64,000 bases of DNA from Polytrichum commune (taxonomy: Eukaryota; Streptophyta; Polytrichopsida; Polytrichales; Polytrichaceae). The notes below the pieces were generated by a model, which did no database searches, was not told the DNA's origin, and saw only the letters and a list, made by a program, of their open reading frames with translations. The first letter of the stretch is position 1, and every line of letters starts with the position of its first letter. Made by a program: the position numbers and the translations under genes. Of this stretch, positions 11,041 to 21,400 are shown piece by piece. Where the stretch lies: positions 24,924,001 through 24,988,000 of the forward strand of contig OX485806.1 in assembly GCA_950295325.1 (NCBI GenBank). Reading direction: 5' to 3'.

Positions 11041-12436
11041 CTAATCGGACACCTGTATTTGGCTGAGATATGGCCAGGTTTTGTAGTCATGATTAGACAC
11101 CAAACAGACACATGTCACATGCAGAATGGACTCTGTGCTCGAGAGATATATATATATAGAGAGAGAGAGAGACACACACAAACACTCGTTACTACATACA
11201 TTCATTGTCAACACAATTGGGAGGGGCAGCCTATAAGAATCTTACACGTACACCCCAGCAAATATCTTCACTTTGACCTACTCCAATTTAAGAATCTCAA
11301 CTCCGATCCCCAAACTTTACTCAGCAATTGTGCATCGGGACGTGACGATTCACACTTCACAATTCGATCCAATGGCCAATTTTGTCTGTAGAGCTGGAAG
11401 TGCCTACAAAGATCATTAGGGCCACGTACGCAACTCATTAACTTAATGCATGTGATTTGTAAGCCCATCACCTTAAAACTCTGCAGAGCTTTTGGAGTAC
11501 TGGGTCACAGGTAACTTGGTACTTGGTTCAAAAAAAAAGTACTGAAACAGTGGGGGGCGGGAGAGAATCACTGCAGAACCAAAAGTTTGTCATTGCAGTG
11601 GATGTCAACATAGGATACATATGTATATATAGATAGATAGATATAGATAGATATATATAGATGGATTTGGGTAGCTGCTGCAACAGTTCCTCATCGTTGA
11701 AGTTGAGCCTGTGCGAATAGGGTAGTTCCATGATTCTGGAGCGAAGGCGGAAGAGAGATCCATCGGTAGCAGCAAGGTTTAGGATTATCAGTCGATGAGG
11801 GAATAGTTGCTGGAGAGAAAGCAAACACTTCTCATTTTGGTTAGAAGCCTTAAAGATTCGGGATTTAGGAAGGTTTAGAAATGAGTTGCCGACTCCAGGT
11901 TGCAGCAATCCAAAGGTAAGGACAAGGAGTTCACATGAATACATAGATTTAAGCCTCCATAACATGAGCTCGAAGTACTGAAACACAGAATTAAAATTCA
12001 GTCAGAGGCGGATCGCAGCAGCAATCGTGGGAGTCATTGAGGGTTATCAGGACGGAACAGCATCAGCATCAAAGGTTAGGAAATTTAGTTTCTCAAAGTG
12101 CAGCAAAGCTTAGGAGACCGATTTGACCTCGGTAATAGAAAAGCTGTGTTGAGCTCCAAGTGAAGCAAGCAAGCACTTGAGTCGGCAAGGTTTAGGGGAT
12201 TAGCTCACCAAGTGGAGCAGAGGTTAATCAAGAGAAGGATTTCTGCACCTTGGTAATTAGAGATCAGACAGCTGTATTGGTGCAATTCCTTAGTCGGAGC
12301 AACAGCCGTGGGAATTTACAGCACCTGTGAGGGGTTTAGGTTTGTTGATATATTCTTGTTGGTGTGCACACTTACACGCGCACACACACACACACGGAAG
12401 CATTCTTAATTAGCAACTGCGGAAGGATTAATTAAG
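11041..12436 (+). promoter_or_regulatory. Upstream region of the ERF gene
   Basis: No separate gene is recognised here. The stretch contains several microsatellites: a TA/GA/CA run at 11147-11185, (TAGA)n at 11632-11665 and (CA)n at 12366-12395. It also has several short words of the type GGTTTAGG. The (CA)n tract lies just upstream of the ERF ATG, so it is probably in the promoter or 5' leader. A transcription start cannot be fixed from sequence alone. Confidence 0.35.
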
Positions 12437-13363
12437 ATGGCGGGAGCGATGCACACGGCGCAGTGGGAGGGGAATTTGTTGCAGCAGCCTGCAGAGATTT
12501 TTGGTAGAGTTTCTGAGCGCAATAACGGACATCATCATCAACATCAACAACAACAACATCAGGATCGGGATGTTCTCTCTGTCGACTTGAGCACCAGCGG
12601 GAACATATTTGACGAAGACCTCATCTCCTTGCCTGCCGACCAATTCTCCAGCGCCTCGTTTCTCAACATGGACATCGACTTCGACTTTGACTTCGACTCC
12701 GACTTTCTAAAATGCACTCCTCCGAGGCAACCACAGCAATTGCAGATGAGCAATGGGGGCAGCAACATGAGCCGTGACTCCGAGCAAGAGCCTTCCACGG
12801 CCACAAGGCAGGACTTAGTGGACGATGTTAGAGATGAAGAGACCACCAAACCTACTTCCCAAAGTTGCAGCAGCAGCATTAAGCGGCACGACATTCATAG
12901 AGAGCCCCAGGCGCCCCATTACCGAGGAGTGCGGCAAAGGCCATGGGGGAAATTCGCAGCCGAGATTCGGGACCCTGCGAAACAAGGGGCTCGGGTATGG
13001 CTGGGGACATTCGAGGAAGCTGAGCAAGCTGCTTTGGCTTACGATCAAGCTGCTTTCAAAATGCGAGGATCAAGAGCTCTCCTCAATTTCCCCTTGCAAG
13101 CCGCCACCGCTCTGTCCAATCCTGAGAGTCTCCCTCCACAAACCGTCTCCTCTTCAACGAGGAAGACGTTGAATGCCTCTAATTCTGCACCTACTGCACC
13201 ACCACTTGCAGAATCACACCAGCCTCGCAAATTGCTACTCAATGAACAGCAGTTACACCGCAAGGTGGATACCAGCAACTACATTGCCAGGCAGATTGCC
13301 TCCAGCAAGAGGTCCCGGATCTCCTGCGGACAAATCTACTGGAAAAACCTAATCAGCACATAG
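12437..13363 (+). CDS. AP2/ERF transcription factor (ERF subfamily)
   Basis: A single-exon gene of 308 residues, typical of ERF genes. One complete AP2 domain lies at residues 161-220. It starts [20 protein letters not shown] and ends in [11 protein letters not shown]. The alanine and aspartate positions that define the ERF (GCC-box binding) rather than DREB subfamily are present in AAEIRD. Similar sequences are ERF group VIII/IX proteins, nuclear regulators of ethylene, jasmonate and defence responses. That role is family knowledge, not shown here. The N-terminus has a His/Gln-rich run (residues 31-42) and an acidic-aromatic Asp/Phe repeat (79-90), a likely activation region. A C-terminal motif ([15 protein letters not shown]) is recognisable because decayed copies of it lie downstream. 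The ATG at 12437 is the first in frame. Confidence 0.93.
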   Translation: MAGAMHTAQWEGNLLQQPAEIFGRVSERNNGHHHQHQQQQHQDRDVLSVDLSTSGNIFDEDLISLPADQFSSASFLNMDIDFDFDFDSDFLKCTPPRQPQQLQMSNGGSNMSRDSEQEPSTATRQDLVDDVRDEETTKPTSQSCSSSIKRHDIHREPQAPHYRGVRQRPWGKFAAEIRDPAKQGARVWLGTFEEAEQAALAYDQAAFKMRGSRALLNFPLQAATALSNPESLPPQTVSSSTRKTLNASNSAPTAPPLAESHQPRKLLLNEQQLHRKVDTSNYIARQIASSKRSRISCGQIYWKNLIST

Positions 13364-13639
13364 GCCACGATGTCTTCTTGCATCTATCTCCATTGCAAAA
13401 TTATGTGGCAAGAAATTAGGCCATCTGAACGCAGAGCATTCTCAATCTCTGTAACCTACTACTTAGATGTCTCTTAATGTTTGTTTAGCCATCCAAAAAG
13501 GATGTCGTATCTAGTAGAGCTGATTAGTCCGCCTGAATCTCCTGTAACATAGTAAGTAGGTAGCCATCATGCAATGAAGGACTGTCTTGTTCTTCTACAA
13601 TGTAAAAAGATGTCCGCAACATTCTTGCAAGATAGTTAT

Positions 13640-14010
13640 CTGGTCCGGTTTTCAATCACGACCTGTCATTGTTGTGATTGATACATTCACTTGGGAAGCT
13701 GGCTGCCTCCAATTCTGCGCCCATTGTACAACCAACTTCGAAATTCAATGAGCAGCCATATCGCAAGGTGGTTACCGGCAACGACATAGCCAGGCAGATT
13801 GCCCCTAGCAAGAGGTCCTTGAACTTCTGCGGGCAATTTTACTGGAAGAAATTAAGGTCAGCACATAGACCACGATGGCAAAATTATGGCAAGTAATCAA
13901 GGCCATCTGAACACAGATTTTTTCCTACATGGAGGGAGGGTTCTCATTTCTCTGCAAGCTACTAAATAGATGTCTCTTAGGGTTTAGCCATCAAAAAAGG
14001 AAGTGCTATC
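13640..14010 (+). pseudogene. Tandem decayed copy of the ERF 3' end, copy 1
   Basis: The frame at 13690-13870 reads ASNSAP ... RKVVTGNDIARQIAPSKRS ... CGQFYWKKL. It matches the last about 70 residues of the ERF protein just upstream ([34 protein letters not shown]). The following non-coding sequence also matches the ERF 3' flank (AGCCATC, AAAAAAGGA, CTAATAGAGCT). There is no AP2 domain, so only the 3' end was duplicated. It is probably not translated, unless it acts as an alternative 3' exon. Confidence 0.8.
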
Positions 14011-14084
14011 TAATAGAGCTTAACTAAGTTGTCCTGTGCTTCTACAGTGTAAAAAGGTGTTCATATTAATTTGGAGGTTGAATT

Positions 14085-14410
14085 TCTGGTCCAGTTTTTA
14101 TTAGGACCTGTCATGTTGTGATTGATACATTCGCCTGGGAAAGCTGGTTGCCTCCAATTCTCCTGCGAACAAATCTACTGGAAGAACCTTCTAAATTAGA
14201 AACACATAGTCTTCTTGCGTCTCAATTACTGGACCAATGCAACGCAGAATTTCTCCTACATGGAGGGAATTCGCACATCTCGCTCTCTTCGGGTTTAGTG
14301 ATCAAAAAAGGAAGTTTTAGGTTAGTCTTCCTGAATCTCCTGTAACATAGTAACCTGCATGCAAGAATTAAATACTGTCCTCAGCTAATCACAATGTAAA
14401 ACGATGTCCG
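14085..14410 (+). pseudogene. Tandem decayed copy of the ERF 3' end, copy 2
   Basis: Starts with the same block as copy 1 (CTGGTCCAGTTTT, GACCTGTCAT, GTTGTGATTGATACATTC). It then keeps short matches to the ERF tail (CGAACAAATCTACTGGAAGA) and to the 3' flank (TCTCCTGTAACATAGTAA, ACAATGTAAAACGATGTCC). The frame is broken. Together with copy 1 this makes three iterations of the 3' region in about 1.3 kb. Confidence 0.7.
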
Positions 14411-14589
14411 CAAAAACGTTTTCCAGCACGCAACAACGTTTTACAGGATGTATACCTTGTGAGAAATTTGTGAAAGGATCATTTTAATGTTACCTCTAGT
14501 TGCATCAAACGTGTGGAGTTGAGAAGCATCGACTGCTAAGGGGAATTTCAAGGAGATCAGAGCCTGCAGATGAGGAATCCTTCCTTTGG

Positions 14590-14875
14590 TTGTTGGGCCT
14601 TGAGATCAACTTAGCATTGCTCACGAGGATGACATTCTGACTGAATCTGATCCTAAAGTGTGGCCAATTTCACCTGTTTGCTGGACCATTCCACATTGAA
14701 AAACCTTCGAATCAGAGTGCACTGTAAATTTCCCCTCACATGGAAATTTGTTGCCTGTCCATTTATGTGCCTGAACTAACGAACAACATCCTATCCACAA
14801 ACTACTCGACGAATGGCACCTGAATTACCTTGCGAGATGAGATCAAACGCGGTTGCTTTGATTAGTTACCGAGGG
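14590..14875 (+). repeat. Duplicated block A
   Basis: Shares ordered words with 14955-15275: CAAGATCAACTTA-like start, ACGAGGATGA, GACTGAATCT, TGGCCAATTTCACCT, TTACCTTG and GAGATGAGATCAAAC. It may be a further decayed gene duplicate. The encoded product is not recognised. Confidence 0.6.
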
Positions 14876-14954
14876 CATAAGTCAAGAGATAGAGCTAAAT
14901 GAGTTTGTAGTACTCACCCACGGAGGAGGCAATAAATATTTATTGCATGCCTCT

Positions 14955-15275
14955 TTGCCTCAAGATCAACTTAACGAGGATGAACAGCTGACTGAATCTC
15001 ATTCCAAATGGCCAATTTCACCTTTTTGCTGGCAGAAGAGCTGCTGATTTTAATTGAAATACCTATGAATCAGTGTAGTGAACCACACTACACTCATAAG
15101 CTGGATGATTCTTCACCTGAAATGGATGATTTGCTGCTCGTAGCATGTTCGTTCGTTCATGTGCCCGAGCTAATGAACAAGCTTAACTTTGCACAACCTA
15201 CTCGATTAGAAGGGACCTTGATTACCTTGAGAGATGAGATCAAACACACTGTCAAAATCAATTGCTTTAATCAGT
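14955..15275 (+). repeat. Duplicated block B with a short open frame
   Basis: A tandem partner of block A about 350 bp away. It keeps an open frame from 15008 (MANFTFLLAEELLILIEIPM and onward, 89 residues) that is broken in block A. The frame has no recognised domain, so it may be chance or a remnant of a lost downstream gene. Confidence 0.45.
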
Positions 15276-15279
15276 GATA

Positions 15280-17236
15280 TGAAAGAGACACTGAGAGAGA
15301 GAGAGAGCTGACTAATCTTGTCTTGATTATTGTCTTGTCCTGTTAGGATAGGTCATCACTATACAGGTCAAGTTATGTTATGTTATGACAACATACATCC
15401 CTTGTTAGGGTCCTGATAACCAAGCATTTTACTTATTATTCCAAACTCAACCTTCTCTAATAACAGTCTTGTAACAGAAGGAGAGTATCACCTTGTATGA
15501 ATTTTATGTACTACTATAGATAAGTATACATAATATTTTCAGAAAATAAGACTTGATATCATGTAAACTTATACTTGTTCATTCAAAATCAGTTATAGCA
15601 GTTTTCCCTGTTTGCTGTTTTACTCAGATGTCTACTCCCTCTGCTGATCTGGTTAGTCAAATAACTTATGACGCTGTCTATCTTCATAAGTTAGAACAGC
15701 CCATCTTACTTCAGGTTATAACTGTATATATCACAGTATATATATATCTTGGCTTTCAGTAGTTTTCAGGAGTTTTCAGGGAGTGTACATTAGTCGAAAT
15801 TCAACGAGCTTCGAACTTATTTTCATACACATCTTTTGATATAGGCATCAGTATGTACTTAGTAGTCAACACTACTAATCCTATTACATGGTTGTAAACA
15901 GTACTTTATTGAGCAGGTAAATAACTTATTTAGCTTAAATAAGAAATCCTCAAATTTCGATAGTTTTCCTGATTTCACAGGCTGTTAGTCTGATTCCAAA
16001 TCATTCGTTCTGTTAAGAATGATAGTATATCCTGTTTATATCAGGTATTTCTTTCCAACTGCACATGACAGCATGGATAGAACCAAACACAGACTGTCAA
16101 GCAGTCTATGTATATCTCCTTTATCAATACTTCTTTTATTTATCCCTTGCCGCCTGATCCTGTATACATAAATGTATGTATATCTGCATATTGGGTTCTC
16201 ATAAATTCTACAATTCAGGCCAAACAGAACCATATTATTTCAAGAGAGTATATCTAAGCACAGTATGCATGATTTGAACATAGAATTCTGAAACTCTATT
16301 TCGTTATTGTAGAGTACATCAAGAATAACTGTCTTTATTCTGTTTACCATATATAGTGGTATGACAGATTATATAATTGTATTCTTGATGTCTTTATTAA
16401 CTATTCAACTGCTTCGAATAGAGCATAAGCTGAAGTTTGAATAGAGAATGTAGTATGTAAAGAAAGTATGGTGTAAAAATAGGAAGTACTCAAAGTCAAT
16501 TCCAAGATTATGAAGTCTTTTAAGAATTGACTAGAGTGGACGGATCTTCGGAAGGCGTATTGCACTTGTAGAAGAGGTCCTCACCTGTGCCCATGCTCCC
16601 CAACATTACCAAGAAATAAGTTAGTAGAGCGTACATCAGGTGTAAGCGGACCTTCTTACTTGTTATCGATGTCAACAAGGCTATTTCACCTCCTAGGAAG
16701 TAGGTATCATTCACCATATTCAATACAAATAGTTGCATATATTGAAAAGATATATGAACATAAAATCTTGAATCAAGAATATGGTTAGATGGCTGATTAT
16801 CCCATGTGACCAAGAAGTGTAGTCTTGTGAATTTTCAGAGAATGTTCTGTGGCTACACCTTGAATTCGTCTTGCGATGAGCTAGACTTGGTCATTGTAGA
16901 GATGCACTGGGATCTTGACTGACAGTATACAGGTGAATATTTACACAGAGTCACAGACTGAAATCACTCAGGCTTCGGACACTTCTATGGAACCGAACTC
17001 TCCTGTTGAGAGACTTGTGGTAGCATCACACAGACAGGCAGTATCTTACTTGTACGCCGAAGCCTACTCATAAGGGGAACTCAGGCTCGAAGCCTCTGCA
17101 GTAATACTCTTACACTAAGATCGAGGAAAGCCTGTCAGATGATTTCCTGCCTTCCGGCTCCTCTTTTTATACTTATATTTCGTTTCTTTTTCGGGCAGCC
17201 CACAGGGATTTATTGGGGGCGCCCATAGATCAAGAT

Positions 17237-17280
<44 letters not shown>

Positions 17281-18120
17281 ACATAAAGCTAGTTAGCAGT
17301 ACTCGCATCCAAGGAGGTGACAGAAAATAAATGGGCACTTGATCATCCGTTACAGACAAACTCATAAGATCACCGACCTTTGCACGTCCTCTGGAATCTG
17401 ACCCACTTGTTTGCATCAACGATAACTTACCTACAGGTACTCACCTCCAACAAAGTTCATAACCACAACAACGCACGTATTCTACTAACTGTGAAACAAC
17501 TTGAGACGGTGAATTGAGGAAAACAGAAAACAATGCAATTTGTCTGGAAACTTTACATATGACACTGCAGGTCAACTTCAGCATTCAACTCTATTAGAAA
17601 CGCTTGCTTTCTTCTTATCATGGTCATTGACACTATTTATTTCCAAAGGTACACAAGTCACTAGAAAACCAAGTAATCTGCAAGTTCAATGCAGAGGTTA
17701 TTCAATGCTTGGAGGACTCTCTTTTTTTTTTTAATCCTTAATTTTTCTGGTAACCTATTTCGTGGAAATTTACTGTGCACTATGATCGTCAGGGCATTCC
17801 ACCCTCATAGAATGGCCTCCACTCAGGGCTCTCCCTTCTGGATATTCTATTGATCAGCTTGGTGAGGTACCTCCCAGAATCTCGTAGCTAGAGTCTCCAT
17901 TGCCCTTTCATATGACCTTTCAAGGTCTAGGCTGCCCCATCAAGTAAGCAGACATACAAGATGAGTCAAATTCAACATCATGATGAAATGGTATGAATCA
18001 CAGATAAGGCACATTTAAAGGTAGTTTTATGTAATCGAACCTTACTCTGAGAAATCAGATATTGATTCATAATCTTCAAACCCTTTTAGGGTACCCTGCT
18101 CTTTACATTAATCTGGAATT
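15280..18120. other. Unassigned intergenic region with GA microsatellites
   Basis: No recognised coding sequence. (GA)n tracts occur at about 15294-15308 and 17237-17278. Around 17150-17175 the - strand has a TATA-like string followed downstream by sequence resembling a promoter or leader, and 15342 begins TGTTAGGATAGG. This could be long-terminal-repeat debris, but I cannot pair two repeats or find a primer site. A poly-T run lies at 17722-17732. Confidence 0.3.
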
Positions 18121-18123
18121 TCA

Positions 18124-18369
18124 GGATGATATCTTGGGCATGACGAGCAATCAGATTTGCTTGTACTCAAAATCAGAGAGAGTTTGAAAGGGCAGTCGGA
18201 GGTCAACTTGCAAAAACAGTCTCGCACAATGTGTTCCAGAGGTGCACAATTCTTGGAGAAGTCTGGTGCCTGTAGAAATATTCATGAGATCCCTAGACAT
18301 ATTATTGACTCCATGCGTCAGGCACTGGAAAGTGCAGTTGGCAATAGACCGCTTTTGCGCAGCACCTGA
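18124..18369 (+). other. Possible terminal exon of unknown gene
   Basis: After an acceptor-like TTTCAG, a frame runs to a TGA at 18367 with a protein-like composition (LVLKIRESLKGQSEVNLQ, then SMRQALESAVGNRPLLRST). It lies just upstream of the kinesin start on the same strand. It is not recognised and could equally be 5' leader sequence of the kinesin transcript. Confidence 0.25.
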
Positions 18370-18489
18370 ATGTAAGAGAAATTCGATGTACATGCCAGTT
18401 GTCTGTTGATTTGGGAAGTTTAATTCCTAATTAACACTGAAGATTCAATTTGGGTAAAATCAAAACGAATGCATCCAAATTTCTTTGAA

Positions 18490-21400
18490 ATGAAACACAT
18501 CATGGCCACACGCCACCCTCCATATACTGCAAGCAGAACACCAACGCCAACCCGGGATAAAAGTGAAGCTCGCCACCCTCCAAATACTGCAAGCAGAACA
18601 CCAACGCCAATCCAGGATAAAGGTGAAGCTCATCAACAAGCACCACTGCCGCGAATGGAGATGGAGCCAGCAACAAGCGCAAACAACTCTGAAAAGGTCA
18701 TAAGCTTGTCCTGCTTGTGTACATACCAATTTCTTTGTTTGGTCCCAAGACCTGTATCCTAATTGGCTTCTATAAATGGTGAATAACTGGGAAACCACGT
18801 CCCAAAGAAATCGGATATTCTGCTACACAATATGCTAACTTTTACATGCCAATTTGGGTTAACTGTACCTTAGGTCAAAGTGGTTGTGCGCATTCGACCT
18901 TTTGCCAAGTCTGAAGCACAACCTCCAGAGCCGGTACCATTTCATCACCTCTGTTGAAATGCTTCCAAATTACTACTATGTGATGTTTGTTTAGTCAGAG
19001 TCGTGGATGGAAATGCATCTATTCACTTGAATGTCTCAAACTTTGCCAAAGAATGTAATCTTATGCCTTAAAGATAGGGCTAGGTTTTTCATGCCTGGAA
19101 TAGACAACCCATGCCAAACCCTAGGTTTTTCAGCCAAATCATCCTTGCAAGAAATAGCATCTTCATTCTCTAGAACACAAATACTAGCCGAGAAAACAAT
19201 AGCAGAGTAGCCATGACCAAGTTTTTGGGAGGCGGTTGAGAAATAGGTGATTTGGATGCAAGACGAGAAGACGGTGCTTGTGAGGGACGTGGAGTCCAAT
19301 TTGAAGCAACGCCAAGAGGTCCTTGAATTCAAAGTGCACTATGTTCAGGTGCCCTTCCCATAGTCCTGAATAGCCTGCATTACCCCCCTCCCCACCTCCC
19401 AAATGAGTAGTTCAAGACAGTGGCTTCTTACATATACAGGTGACTGATGAGGACACCACAATATCTACTTGCCCAATCCTCTGAGTGGTTGTTTACATTG
19501 TTGTATTCATTTGAAATTTTCTTCAGACATAAGAAACTTTTCTTGTGAATATGTGAGCAGAACGACAGCTTCATGGGGACAAAGAGCACGGACGCTAAAG
19601 ATGAATCCCAAAAGCATATGTTTGAGGTGCTGGGCATTCCATGTGTTGAGCTTGCGCTCAATGGCTTAAACTCAACTGTAAGTCCACCAACAGAGCAGAA
19701 AAGCATATGTAGATGTAACAACAACTCCACAGGAACAATGAAACGTTATTGACTCAGAAACTGTTCATATGAAAAGTGTGTACATGGAGCTTAATCCTGC
19801 AATTTCATTACTACAGTAGATTGATATGTAGGGTGTTGACCTTCACTCCAGCATCACTTCCTAGAGGAGATTTCATGTCAATTCAGGTCAATCCTGCATG
19901 ATGCATGCTGTGGCCTCCTGTGCACACACTTGAAACGATCCAGTCACTGCTTTAGCCACTGCTAAGATGATCCACTCGACATCCTCATACTCAAAGAGGA
20001 TTTATGGTGATGGTGAGTCCACAGATTTTGGCTTATGGACATACAGGCTCTGGAAAGACATACACAATGATGGGTGATGGTACTTCACCAGGAGAAGGCA
20101 TTGTAAGGCCACTCTAGACAAAACTTGGACAAAACCCTTGAGATAAAGAAACAAAAATAGGTCGCTTCATCAATTCATATCATCACATTAAAGTTATCCA
20201 TTGCAAAGCAGACTTTAGGTCTGGAATTGTTTGAAATCAGGGTTTTACCTGTTCTCAACAGTACAAATTTAAGATACCTCTCCACCATCATTGACCTTAA
20301 AAACTCAGACATTACCAGGTTCTCCATTTGATTGTCAAAAGGGTGCAAAACTGGGAGCTAACCTGAGAGTGCTGTTGTACCTTCTTTTTGTACATAATTC
20401 CTTTATTCATGGTGCTTCTAAAGTTTCTACTAGAGATTAAAACATTAGAGTCGTCATTCTTACGAAACCATGAAGCAAATATTTTGCACCATACAACAAA
20501 GTACGGCTATTTGATAAGGCGCTTGCTGACTTATTATAATAGATGCCGAGACTGGGTAGCGAGTTGATGAAGCGCGTTGCAGGCTTACGGGAGAGAGGGA
20601 CTCAAATCAGTGTACAGGTGTGTTCAATTTCTCAATCTCCCACTTCATTTTTGCAGCTGATTTATAGGTAAGATGTTTTTGTCAAAAAAAATTACAGATG
20701 TGTTCTGTCTAATAGGGGAGTTCCAACATTAACGACAGCCTCATAATACCTCAACAAAAATCACACTCAAATCAAAAGATTGCTGGAAGAACGCTACCAA
20801 ACCTGACTAAGACTTGATGTCTGCAGGTGAGTTACTTCGAGATTTACCAGGAGAAGATTCGAGATCTCCTTGCCGTTGATAAGGGCCTCCAAGGATCAAC
20901 AATTGCATTGGCAAGATCTCAGACACCTGGTTCTACCACAGACAGCAGCAGCAATGTTAGTGAGCATGGAGATGAAGTAAACCAAGACTCTTTCTCTCGT
21001 TCTTGGTCCCCAGCTGAGGAAGTTTCTGTGTTGAGTACAGGGAATCAGGGTTCGTACCTCCATGGAGATTCACTGGGCCAGAAAGGAAGGAAGCGGCCAA
21101 AACAGTGGCGACACCATCCTTCTCCACTGAATGAATCAACTGAAGATCAGGCTTATTTAAAAGTGCGGGAGCACCCAGTCATTGGACCCTACGTGGAGGG
21201 TTTGATATGGAAGGATGTGGAAACTTGGAAAGACATCAACAAATTCATAGAGCTTGGGGCTGCTAACCGCACCACACACACAACTGATGCAAACTTACAT
21301 TCGAGCCGTAGCCATGCCTTGTTTACGATCCGAGTAATCAAGGTCCACCTTCTTCTTCTCTTCTATCACAAAATGTTTGAAAGATGATATAAGAACAACC

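Noticed and set aside
11528-11986. A 152-residue minus-strand gene upstream of the ERF
   Set aside because: It runs through (TAGA)n microsatellite codons and contains no motif. It is more likely chance within the promoter or leader.
12428-13278. Minus-strand and alternative-frame open frames over the ERF gene
   Set aside because: They mirror the AP2/ERF coding sequence and have no domain of their own. The + frame carries the complete AP2 domain.
15340-17230. Solo LTR or complete LTR element
   Set aside because: TATA-like and TG-starting sequences are present, but no paired repeat, target duplication or primer site could be found.
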